64,000 nt of DNA. It comes from Pseudomonas vlassakiae. Lineage in GTDB: Bacteria; Pseudomonadota; Gammaproteobacteria; Pseudomonadales; Pseudomonadaceae. The position numbers were made by a program, and so were the translations under genes. The notes below the pieces were generated by a model, which saw only the letters and a list, made by a program, of their open reading frames with translations, had not been told where the DNA came from and searched no databases. This document shows positions 10,755-19,400 of this stretch, piece after piece (the stretch's first letter is position 1; each line of letters opens with the position of its first letter). The stretch spans positions 1 to 64,000 of the forward strand of contig NZ_JABWRP020000018.1 of assembly GCF_014269035.2 (NCBI RefSeq). Reading direction: 5' to 3'.

Positions 10755-11528
10755 TCAACGGTCTTTGAACTGTGCCTCGCGTTTGGCGATGAAAGCCGCC
10801 ATCCCTTCCTTCTGGTCCTCGGTGGCAAACGCAGCATGGAACACTCGGCGTTCGAAGCGCACGCCTTCGCTGAGGGTGACCTCGAACGCTCGGTTGACGC
10901 TTTCCTTGACCATCATGCTGACCGGCACCGACTTGCTGGCGATGATCGCTGCTACCTTCAATGCCTCTTCCACCAGCTCGGCCTGCGGCACGATACGCGC
11001 CACCAAGCCGGCACGCTCGGCTTCCTCAGCCCCCATCAGGCGGCCGGTCAGGCACAGTTCCATGGCCTTGGCCTTGCCCACGGCCCGCGTCAGGCGCTGG
11101 GTGCCACCCATGCCTGGCAGCACGCCGAGGTTGATTTCCGGCTGGCCGAACTTGGCGTTGTCGGCTGCCAGGATGAAGTCACACATCATCGCCAGCTCAC
11201 AGCCACCGCCCAGGGCAAAACCGGACACGGCAGCGATGATCGGCTTGCGTCGGTTGGCGATGCGGTCCGAATCGCTGAACAGGTCCTCGACGTAGATCTG
11301 CGGATACTGCAGCTCGGCCATTTCCTTGATGTCGGCGCCAGCGGCAAAGGCCTTGGCGGAACCTGTCAGCACCACGCAGCCGATGTTTGGGTCGCGCTCG
11401 AGCTGGTCCAAGGCCTGGTTGATCTCGCTGACGATCTGCGCGTTGAGTGCGTTCAGCGCCTGCGGGCGGTTGAGGGTGATCAGGCCGACCTTGCCGTGGA
11501 TGTCCAACAGGATGGTTTCGAATGCCAT
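10755..11528 (-). CDS. fadB1x: Enoyl-CoA hydratase
   Basis: Crotonase-fold hydratase of 257 residues that adds water to 2-enoyl-CoA. The oxyanion-hole segments (FAAGADIKEM and GFALGGGCELAMMCDF) and the second catalytic-glutamate region (FGQPEINLGVLPGMGGTQRL) are intact. The ATG at 11528 has a GGAG site upstream and gives the normal family N-terminus (MAFETILLDIHGKVGLITLNRP). It is the last gene of a five-gene minus-strand operon, 13 bases after the acyl-CoA dehydrogenase. The order matches the P. putida cluster whose genes are called fadB1x and fadAx. Confidence 0.9.
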   Translation of the reverse strand: MAFETILLDIHGKVGLITLNRPQALNALNAQIVSEINQALDQLERDPNIGCVVLTGSAKAFAAGADIKEMAELQYPQIYVEDLFSDSDRIANRRKPIIAAVSGFALGGGCELAMMCDFILAADNAKFGQPEINLGVLPGMGGTQRLTRAVGKAKAMELCLTGRLMGAEEAERAGLVARIVPQAELVEEALKVAAIIASKSVPVSMMVKESVNRAFEVTLSEGVRFERRVFHAAFATEDQKEGMAAFIAKREAQFKDR

Positions 11529-11541
11529 GCAGTCTGCTCCT

Positions 11542-12669
11542 TCAAAGATTGCGCGCAATGACCATGCGCTGAATGTCGCTGGTGCCTTCGTAGATCTGGC
11601 AGACCCGAACGTCGCGGTAGATCCGCTCCAGCGGGAAGTCACTCAGATAGCCATATCCGCCCAGGGTCTGCAAGGCATCCGAACAGACCTTTTCGGCCAT
11701 TTCCGAGGCAAAAAGCTTGGCCATCGACGCTTCCACCAGCGCCGGGCGCCCGGCATCGCGCAGTGCGGCGGCATGCAGCACCATCTGCCGGGCCACGGCA
11801 ATCCTGGTCGCCATGTCGGCCAGGCGGAAGGCCACCGCCTGGTGTTCGATCAGCGGTTTACCGAAGCTCTGACGCTCATGGGCGTAGTCGCGTGCCACTT
11901 CGAAGGCCGCACGGGCCATGCCCACTGCCTGCGAAGCGATACCGATCCGGCCACCTTCGAGGTTGGCCAGCGCGATCTTGTAGCCCTCGCCTTCCGCGCC
12001 CAGGCGGTTGGCCACCGGCACGCGCACATTGTCGAAGACGATCTGGCAGGTGTCGGAGGCGTGCTGGCCGAGCTTGTCTTCGACCCTCGCCACCTGGTAG
12101 CCCGCCGAATCGGTAGGCACGATGAAGGCACTGATGCCGCGCTTGCCGGCATCCGGGTCGGTCACGGCGAAGACGATCACGACACCGGCATTCTGCCCAG
12201 AGGTAATGAACTGCTTGCTGCCATTGAGCACATAGTGCTCCCCCTCAAGCCTTGCCCGGGCCTTCAGGCTGCTGGCGTCGGAACCGGCTTGCGGTTCGGT
12301 CAGGGCGAATGCGCCGAGCATCGAGCCCATGGCCAGGGGCCTGAGGAACTGCTCCTTCTGCTGTTCGTTGCCAAAGCGCAGGATCGGCACGCAACCTACC
12401 GAGTTGTGCACGCTCATGATGGTCGAGCAGGCGCCATCACCCGCAGCGATTTCTTCCAGTGCCATGGCATACGCCACGTAACCGGTGTCACTGCCGCCCC
12501 ACTGCTCCGGCACCAGCATGCCGAACAGACCGAGCCCGGCCATTTCCTCGATGGCCTCTTTCGGGAACCGGTGTTCCTTGTCCCATTGCTCGGCGAACGG
12601 CTTGAGGCGCTCCTGGGCAAAGGCGCGTACCGCATCGGCGATCTGTTGTTGCTCGTCAGTTACCAGCAT
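11542..12669 (-). CDS. Acyl-CoA dehydrogenase (short-chain type)
   Basis: FAD-dependent dehydrogenase of 375 residues that forms the 2,3 double bond of an acyl-CoA. The FAD/substrate motif FALTEPQAGSDASSLKARA, the QAVAFRLADMATRIAVAR stretch and the C-terminal YEGTSDIQRMVIARNL with likely catalytic base E361 are present; this position suits short-chain or branched-chain substrates. It lies eight bases after the thiolase. The corresponding P. putida KT2440 gene has been reported to act on short-chain substrates, which I recall from the literature and cannot verify here. Confidence 0.9.
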   Translation of the reverse strand: MLVTDEQQQIADAVRAFAQERLKPFAEQWDKEHRFPKEAIEEMAGLGLFGMLVPEQWGGSDTGYVAYAMALEEIAAGDGACSTIMSVHNSVGCVPILRFGNEQQKEQFLRPLAMGSMLGAFALTEPQAGSDASSLKARARLEGEHYVLNGSKQFITSGQNAGVVIVFAVTDPDAGKRGISAFIVPTDSAGYQVARVEDKLGQHASDTCQIVFDNVRVPVANRLGAEGEGYKIALANLEGGRIGIASQAVGMARAAFEVARDYAHERQSFGKPLIEHQAVAFRLADMATRIAVARQMVLHAAALRDAGRPALVEASMAKLFASEMAEKVCSDALQTLGGYGYLSDFPLERIYRDVRVCQIYEGTSDIQRMVIARNL

Positions 12670-12677
12670 GGTTCACC

Positions 12678-13871
12678 TCAGTACAGGCATTCAATGGCCA
12701 TGGCCGTGGCCTCACCACCGCCGATGCAGATGGCCGCCACGCCACGGCGCAGGTTGTTCTGGCGCAAGGCCGACAGCAGGGTCACCAGGATGCGCGCACC
12801 CGAAGCACCGATCGGGTGGCCCAGGGCGCAGGCGCCGCCGTGGATGTTGACCTTGTCGTGCGCCAGGTCGAGGTGCTTCATGGCCGCCAGGGTAACCACG
12901 GCAAATGCTTCGTTGATCTCGAACAGGTCGACATCAGCAAGGTTCCAGCCCGTGCGTTTCATCAGCTTGTCGATGGCACCGATCGGCGCCGTCGGGAACA
13001 GCGCGGGAGTATCGGCGAAGGCAGCATGGCCGTGGATCACCGCCAGCGGCTTGAGGCCCCGCTTTTCAGCCTCGGAGCGGCGCATCAACACCAGGGCTGC
13101 GGCACCGTCGGAGATGGAACTGGAGTTGGCGGCCGTCACCGTGCCGCCTTCGCGGAAGGCCGGCTTGAGCTGCGGGATCTTGTCCAGACGCGCCTTGGGC
13201 GGCTGCTCATCGTCCTTGATGACGCGCGTCTCCTTGCCCTCGGTGACCTCCACCGGCACGATCTCGGCGGCGAAACGGCCGCGCTTGATCGCGTCCTGGG
13301 CGCGGGTCAGCGAGGCGATGGCGAACTGGTCCTGCGCTTCGCGACTGAAGGCGTTGGCCTGGGCACAATCTTCGGCGAAGGTACCCATCAGACGCCCCTT
13401 GTCGTAAGCGTCCTCCAGGCCATCCATGAACATATGGTCGATGATCTTGCCGTGGCCCATGCGGTAGCCGCCACGGGCCTTGTCCAGCAGGTAAGGCGCG
13501 TTGGTCATGCTTTCCATGCCGCCGGCCACTACCACGTCGGCAGTACCTGCCAGCAGCAGGTCATGGGCCATGATCGCCGCCTGCATGCCCGAGCCGCACA
13601 TCTTGTTCAGGGTGGTGCAGGTGGTGTGCTTGTCCAGCCCGGCACCCAGTGCCGCCTGGCGGGCCGGGGCCTGGCCGAGGCCTGCGGGCAACACGCAGCC
13701 GAACAGCACCTGCTCGACACTGGCGGCATCGATCCCGGCACGCTCGACGGCACCACGGATCGCGGCGCTGCCCAGTTGTGGCGCGGTCAGGCTCTTGAGG
13801 TCGCCCTGCAGGCCGCCCATGGGCGTGCGCACAGCGCTGACGATAACGATCGGGTCATTGGCGAAGGTCAT
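12678..13871 (-). CDS. fadAx: Acetyl-CoA acetyltransferase (thiolase)
   Basis: Thiolase of 397 residues that cleaves 3-ketoacyl-CoA to acetyl-CoA and a shortened acyl-CoA, or runs in reverse. Catalytic residues are visible: nucleophile C92 in NKMCGSGMQA, H352 in GHPIGASGARI, and C382 in CIGGGEA. The MESMTNAPYLL segment is typical of degradative short-chain thiolases. It sits between the SDR dehydrogenase and the acyl-CoA dehydrogenase in the same operon with an 11-base gap. Confidence 0.92.
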   Translation of the reverse strand: MTFANDPIVIVSAVRTPMGGLQGDLKSLTAPQLGSAAIRGAVERAGIDAASVEQVLFGCVLPAGLGQAPARQAALGAGLDKHTTCTTLNKMCGSGMQAAIMAHDLLLAGTADVVVAGGMESMTNAPYLLDKARGGYRMGHGKIIDHMFMDGLEDAYDKGRLMGTFAEDCAQANAFSREAQDQFAIASLTRAQDAIKRGRFAAEIVPVEVTEGKETRVIKDDEQPPKARLDKIPQLKPAFREGGTVTAANSSSISDGAAALVLMRRSEAEKRGLKPLAVIHGHAAFADTPALFPTAPIGAIDKLMKRTGWNLADVDLFEINEAFAVVTLAAMKHLDLAHDKVNIHGGACALGHPIGASGARILVTLLSALRQNNLRRGVAAICIGGGEATAMAIECLY

Positions 13872-13882
13872 GATCGGTCTCC

Positions 13883-14650
13883 TTACTTGGCAGCCATGCG
13901 CAGTGCGCCGTCGAGGCGGATCACCTCGCCGTTGAGCATGCTGTTCTCGATAATGTGGCGGGCCAGAGCGGCGTATTCCTGCGGGCGGCCCAGGCGCGGC
14001 GGGAACGGTACGCCAGCCGACAGCGATGCACGCACTTCCTCGGTCATGCCGGCCATCATCGGCGTTTCGAAAATGCCTGGGGCAATGGTCATCACGCGAA
14101 TACCGAACCGCGCCAGTTCGCGCGCGGCTGGCAAGGTCAGGCTGGCAATCGCGCCCTTGGATGCCGCGTAGGCGGCCTGGCCAATCTGGCCGTCATAGGC
14201 GGCGATGGACGCGGTATTGATGATGACCCCACGCTCCCCGCCCTCATCGGCCGGCCCTTCAGCCATGGCTGCCGCTGCCAGACGCAACAGGTTGAAGCTG
14301 CCGACCAGATTCACGTTGATGACCTTGGCGAAGCTGGCCAGACCGTGCGGACCTTGCTTGCCCAACACTTTCTCGGCGCCGACGATGCCGGCGCAGTTGA
14401 CCAGCCCGTGAAGGCTGCCGAAGGCCGTAACAGCCGCATCGACCGCCGCCTGGGCGGCCTGCTCGTCGCTGATGTCGGCCACCGCGAAGCGGGCGTTGTC
14501 ACCCAGTTCGCGGGCCTTGGCCTCGACGGCCTGGGCATTGAGATCGACCAGCATGACCTTGGCGCCGGCCTCGATCAGCATCTGCGCGGTGGCAGCGCCC
14601 AGCCCGGAGGCAGCGCCGCTGACGATGAAGTGTTTGTTGGCTATCTGCAT
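13883..14650 (-). CDS. fadB2x: 3-hydroxyacyl-CoA dehydrogenase, SDR type II (HSD17B10-like)
   Basis: Short-chain dehydrogenase of 255 residues. The NAD-binding glycine motif VSGAASGLGAATAQ and the catalytic Tyr/Lys pair in AAYAASKGAIAS are intact, and the C-terminus (PRLGRPQEYAALARHIIEN and MLNGEVIRLDGALRM) matches the type II 3-hydroxyacyl-CoA / 2-methyl-3-hydroxybutyryl-CoA dehydrogenases. It oxidises the hydroxyacyl-CoA before thiolysis. Fourteen bases separate it from the ligase gene. Its type suggests branched short-chain substrates such as isoleucine intermediates, but this is inference. Confidence 0.9.
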   Translation of the reverse strand: MQIANKHFIVSGAASGLGAATAQMLIEAGAKVMLVDLNAQAVEAKARELGDNARFAVADISDEQAAQAAVDAAVTAFGSLHGLVNCAGIVGAEKVLGKQGPHGLASFAKVINVNLVGSFNLLRLAAAAMAEGPADEGGERGVIINTASIAAYDGQIGQAAYAASKGAIASLTLPAARELARFGIRVMTIAPGIFETPMMAGMTEEVRASLSAGVPFPPRLGRPQEYAALARHIIENSMLNGEVIRLDGALRMAAK

Positions 14651-14664
14651 GATCTGCTTCCTTT

Positions 14665-16311
14665 TCAGGCGCTGACAGGGGTGGCCTGTTGCGCTTGTTG
14701 TTTGGCGACTTCCTGATTGCGCAGGATGAAGCGTTGCAGCTTGCCGCTCGGGGTCTTGGGCAGCTCGCTGACGAATTCGATTTCTCGGGGGTAGGCATGC
14801 GCGTAGAGGCGCTGGCGTACGTGCTGACGCAGGGCTTCCTCCAGATCGGCGCTGCCCTGGTATCCGTCGGCCAGTACGACGAAGGCCTTGATCAGCTCGG
14901 TGCGCTCGGGGTCCGGCTTGCCGACAACTGCCGCTTCGATCACCGCCGGGTGCTCGATCAACGCGCTTTCCACATCGAATGGCCCTACGCGGTAACCGGA
15001 CGTGGTGATCACGTCATCGCTGCGGCCAACGAAGCTGATACTGCCGTCCTGGTTCAGTTCGACGGTGTCGCCACTGAGGTAGTACTTGCCGACGAAGGCC
15101 TTGGTCGGCGCGCCAAGGTAGCCGCCAAACCAGCACAGCGGTGACTGCTCGCGGTCCACCGCCAGGATGCCCGGCTGGCCAGCCGGCAATTCGTTGCCCT
15201 GCTCACCCAGTACGACAATGCGATGACCGGGGATGGCGAAGCCGGCCGAACCCGGGTGCACCGGGTGTCGCAGGCCATGATGGTTGCACAGCACCATGCC
15301 CAGTTCGGTCTGGCCGTAATGGTCGTGGATGGTCACGCCCAGTTCGTCGGCGAACCAGCGGATCACTTCGGGGTTGAGTGGTTCGCCGGCGCTGCTGACG
15401 ACCCGCAGACGGCCTTTGATCGGTGCCGAGAAGCCTTTGCCAGCGGCGATCAGCAAACGGTACGCCGTAGGTGAACCCGCGAGGTTGGTGATTCCCAGCT
15501 TGTCGATCACCCGCGCGCAGCTGTCGACGCTGAACGGGCCATCGTAGAAGGTGGTAGCGTGGCCCAACGCCAGCGGCCCGGTGACCGCGTAGTACAGGCC
15601 ATAGGCCCAACCCGGATCGGCCAGGTTCCAGAAGTGATCATCGGGACGCAGGTCGATGGCGTCGCGCATGTACCCCTGGAACGCAACGATGGCGCGCAGC
15701 GGCACTTCCAGCGGCTTGGCGGGGCCTGTGGTACCGGAGGTGAACATGAGCAGGAAAGGGTCGTCGCCGCAGCGCATCACCGGCTCACACCCATCTGCCG
15801 CCGCATCCAGGCACTGCTGGAAATCCAGTTCGCCGTCGCGCGCCTTGACCGTGATGATCGTCGGGCAGCCGTGCACGTCGTCGAGCTTGGCGCGGTTCTG
15901 CGCGTCGGTGACGACAACGCGGGCGCCGGACTGCTCCAGGCGGTGCTCGATGGCCTTGGGACCGAAGGCGGTGAACAGCGGCTGGTACACCGCGCCCAGG
16001 CGCCAGGTGGCGAGAATCGTCACCAGCAATTCGGCGGTGCGTGGCATCAGGCCGGCCACCCGGTCACCCGGCTGCACACCCTGCGCCCTGAGTACATTGG
16101 CAAAGCGGGCGGCCTGAGTTTTAAGCTGGTCGAAACTGTAGCGGGCACTGTTGCCATCACGGTCTTCGCAGACCAACGCCAGCTTGCCGGCTCCGGCATG
16201 GCGGTCACAGCATTCGACACAAGCATTGAGGGCGGTGAGTTCGCCATGCAGCGCCGCAGCGGCGGCCTGGGCATGGTCGAACGCACGAACGGCCTCGACG
16301 TAATCGCGCAT
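14665..16311 (-). CDS. fadDx: Acyl-CoA synthetase, AMP-forming
   Basis: Adenylate-forming acyl-CoA ligase of 548 residues that activates a short or medium carboxylate with ATP and CoA. The P-loop-like LLMFTSGTTGPAKPLEV, the DHYGQTELGMVLCNHHG motif and the C-terminal lysine in LPKTPSGKLQRFILR are all present. The ATG at 16311 is chosen because AGGAG precedes it by eight bases; further upstream in-frame residues look non-coding. It is the first gene of the five-gene operon and supplies acyl-CoA to the enzymes that follow. A 90-base gap separates it from the large NEL gene on the same strand, so read-through is possible. Confidence 0.88.
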   Translation of the reverse strand: MRDYVEAVRAFDHAQAAAAALHGELTALNACVECCDRHAGAGKLALVCEDRDGNSARYSFDQLKTQAARFANVLRAQGVQPGDRVAGLMPRTAELLVTILATWRLGAVYQPLFTAFGPKAIEHRLEQSGARVVVTDAQNRAKLDDVHGCPTIITVKARDGELDFQQCLDAAADGCEPVMRCGDDPFLLMFTSGTTGPAKPLEVPLRAIVAFQGYMRDAIDLRPDDHFWNLADPGWAYGLYYAVTGPLALGHATTFYDGPFSVDSCARVIDKLGITNLAGSPTAYRLLIAAGKGFSAPIKGRLRVVSSAGEPLNPEVIRWFADELGVTIHDHYGQTELGMVLCNHHGLRHPVHPGSAGFAIPGHRIVVLGEQGNELPAGQPGILAVDREQSPLCWFGGYLGAPTKAFVGKYYLSGDTVELNQDGSISFVGRSDDVITTSGYRVGPFDVESALIEHPAVIEAAVVGKPDPERTELIKAFVVLADGYQGSADLEEALRQHVRQRLYAHAYPREIEFVSELPKTPSGKLQRFILRNQEVAKQQAQQATPVSA

Positions 16312-16401
16312 CGTCGGACTCCTGGTTTCTTGTTTTTGGAGTTGAACCATCGGTCCGACGATGTTCGCGCCGCCAAAGCACGGCGGCAATGGCCTAAGTC
16401 G

Positions 16402-19400
16402 TCAATCTGGATGACTGGTTTGGCCGGTTTCCAGCACTTGCGTGGTCAGCAGTATCCTCAGGCGCGACAGACGGGCAGCCCGATCGGCTGTCAACGCGTC
16501 CCATTGGTCCTTGTATTGCCCGTCGCTGAGCGTTTCCCGAGACTCATCCAGTTCAACCCCAAGCGTGTCGAATTCATCGGTCAAGGCCGCGAATTCGTCT
16601 GGATACTGGGACTGCAGCCAGGCGGTCCAGAATGCCTGCTCACTGAGGAAACGTGCCTTGGCTTCGACGGTTTCGGCGGCGTTTACATAGGCGAGCGCTT
16701 TGGCGAGCTGGTACGCGTTACCGCCACTGAGATTCGAAAACCTCATCGACGCCGGCTGGCCAGGGAGTTGCAGCTCCGCTGCGAGGTTGACGATGTAGTA
16801 CAGCCTGGCTTCGATCTGATCCAGGTCGGGCGTTGCTTGCAGGCGTTGCTCGATATCCTCGTGAATGAAGGCCTCGAGCGTCTGCAGGCGAAACATGCCT
16901 GAACCAAGCTTCAGCAGCTCATCACGCTGACCTGGCGCCGCACGTTCAGCGTTCGCCACCAGCACCCGCAGTTGCAAGTCGGCGAAACGCTCGGCAACAC
17001 TGTCTGCGCAGGTGACAGGATCGTCGGCAATCGAATGCAGCTCCTGCGCCAGCTGCGCATCAGCATCCATGGCATCGAGCACGCTCCATACCTGGCGGGT
17101 CAGCACCTCTCGGTAAGCCATGTTGCGGAAGTCGGCACTTTCCCGCAGATCGCTCAGAATGCGCAGAACACTGTCTTGTTGCTCAGCATCTGCGTGATCT
17201 GGAAACAAACGGTCCCAACGCGCTCCGCGCGCTTCAGCCTGCTCCCCCGTCACCCACAGTGCCCTGGCAGCGGGTACCAAGCCTTCCGCCACGTTCGGGC
17301 CATGCATCGGATGTGCCGGGCGCGCGTAAAGAAGCTCCAGGCGCCTACGCTGAATGGCATTGCGTTCCAGCTGGATGGACGCGCGAAATTCATACGGCAT
17401 CTGCATGATCGCATCGGGAATGCCGCTCAGTACATTGGAATTCAGGTTGACGAGGCGAAGCTGGCTGCACAGCTGCAATCCTTCAGGCCATTCCAGCAGG
17501 CCACAATGCATCAGCTGCAGCCGCCGCAACGCAGGCACCCTGGCAAAGCGCAGCGCCATTGTGCGCAGTGGGTTGAAGCTCAAGTCCAGCGAGACGAGGT
17601 TGTGCAGTTCCCCCAGAATACGGGTCGCCGCATCATTCCACCGGATGCGGTTGTAGGACAGTTGCAGACGCCTTAGCTGACCCAGCTGGCGGATGCCTTC
17701 AGGTAACGCCTGAAGGGCGTTCCTCGAAAGATTCAGCCGTTGCAGCCCGGCGAAGCAGCTGAAGAACGATGCTGGCACCTCCTGCAGGGGTGTGTTGACC
17801 ATCAACATTGAAGTCACGAAATGGAAGTCAAGCTCCCGGGTCAGTTCAGGCAATGTACTTACCTGGCAACCACTCAGATCGAGGATGCGCCCCTGCAAAG
17901 CCAGATGCTCCATGTCGATATCCAGTTGCCTGCGCCAGGCCGCTCGCAGCCGCTGTGACACCTGGCGGCGCGCAGCCAGCTCAGCCTCTGGTGCAGCAGA
18001 AACCCATTGGTCCAGGCGGCTGTCGAGCATTTGCAGGTTCTGCTCTTCGTAGACCAGTTGCTCGAAAGGGTCCTCGGTATCCAGCACTCTGTCCATGTGA
18101 TCCTGGATCCGTTCAGGCGAGTCGCCGTGGTAAAGCGCGGCCAGTCGACGCCTCAGTTGCCGATATGCCCCGCTCTGGTTCGAAGTGCCACCCCCGAGCG
18201 GATAGCCGACACGGCCGTCGGGCAGACGTTGGCCAGGATTGAACCAGCCTTTGCTCTCAACCTGCCCCAGCACGGCCATGAGCCGCTGACGCTCGCCTGG
18301 CAGTTTGCTCAATACCCGTTGCCGCAAGGCATCGACAGGGTGCGCCTGGTCAAGCTCAAGACGATCGCGCTGCGAGGGTGTCAGCAGGTCATGGATGGCC
18401 TGGAAGAAATCGTCAGGCTCTGCCGGTTGCGCCTCCAGCTCCAGGCCACGGTGGTCATAAAGGTGAAACTGGCCGTCGAGATGCACCAGGATCTGCTGAG
18501 TCGCTTCAGGCGATTGCGGGTTGAGCACCGCCAGCAATCGCCCCGACGAAGAGCCCTTGCGCAGCTCCAGGCGCGTATTCAACGGCCAATGATCGACCTG
18601 CGCAAACAGGTTGAATGCCAGCTCACCCGCCCCGTCGACGTAGGCATTGCGCAACATCAGACCTTGCTGGGCTCGGTTGAGCCTGGCCAACTGCAGCAAT
18701 GAGCGGGCTCTTTGCGACACGCTCAATGGCAACCGCCCCCGTATCTCGATCACCTCCCGTTCGGAGGCGCTAAGCGTAGTCACCAGATCGCTGACATAGT
18801 CATGTGGCAAACCGGAAAAGTCACGCCGGATCACCTGCGCAGCTTTATCGGTGGATGGCTCGATCTCGGTCAGATGCCTGAACAGCTCCGAACGCAGGTG
18901 GCTTGCGTTTTCCTCAAGCGCACCATGCAGACGCTCGCCGTCCATCCCCGCAAACTGCGGGCGCTGTCTGCACCACTCAAGCAGTTCCTGATCATCGAAA
19001 GGCGCCAAAACGGGAGGCTTGCCGAAGAAGCGCTCGATACGCTCGTCAGCCTCGAAACGGCGCAACGTATCACGCAAGTTGGCTGGCAGGGCACGGTTTT
19101 CCACCGCAATGCCACGCAACTCATCGACATCAGTGCAGGCCGCTTGCAGCACTCGCCGCGCTTGCAGAGGATCAAGTGGACGCTCCTGGGGCCACAGCCG
19201 ATCGAGCAACTTTGCTTCATCGTTCCAGGCTTGCGGAAGCTCGCCACGCACTCGCCAGAAGCGCTCACCGTTACCTTCGACCACGGGGCCATAGGCGGTC
19301 GGGCGCAACGGATGACGGAGGCGCCAGGGCCCCTGCTCCTCAACCTGACAAACCTCGTAATAGTGCTCGTCAACACGCAACAGGCGCCGTGCCCCGCTGT

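Noticed and set aside
11326..13407. 693-codon plus-strand frame opposite the fad-like genes
   Set aside because: Antisense to thiolase and acyl-CoA dehydrogenase, both with intact catalytic motifs.
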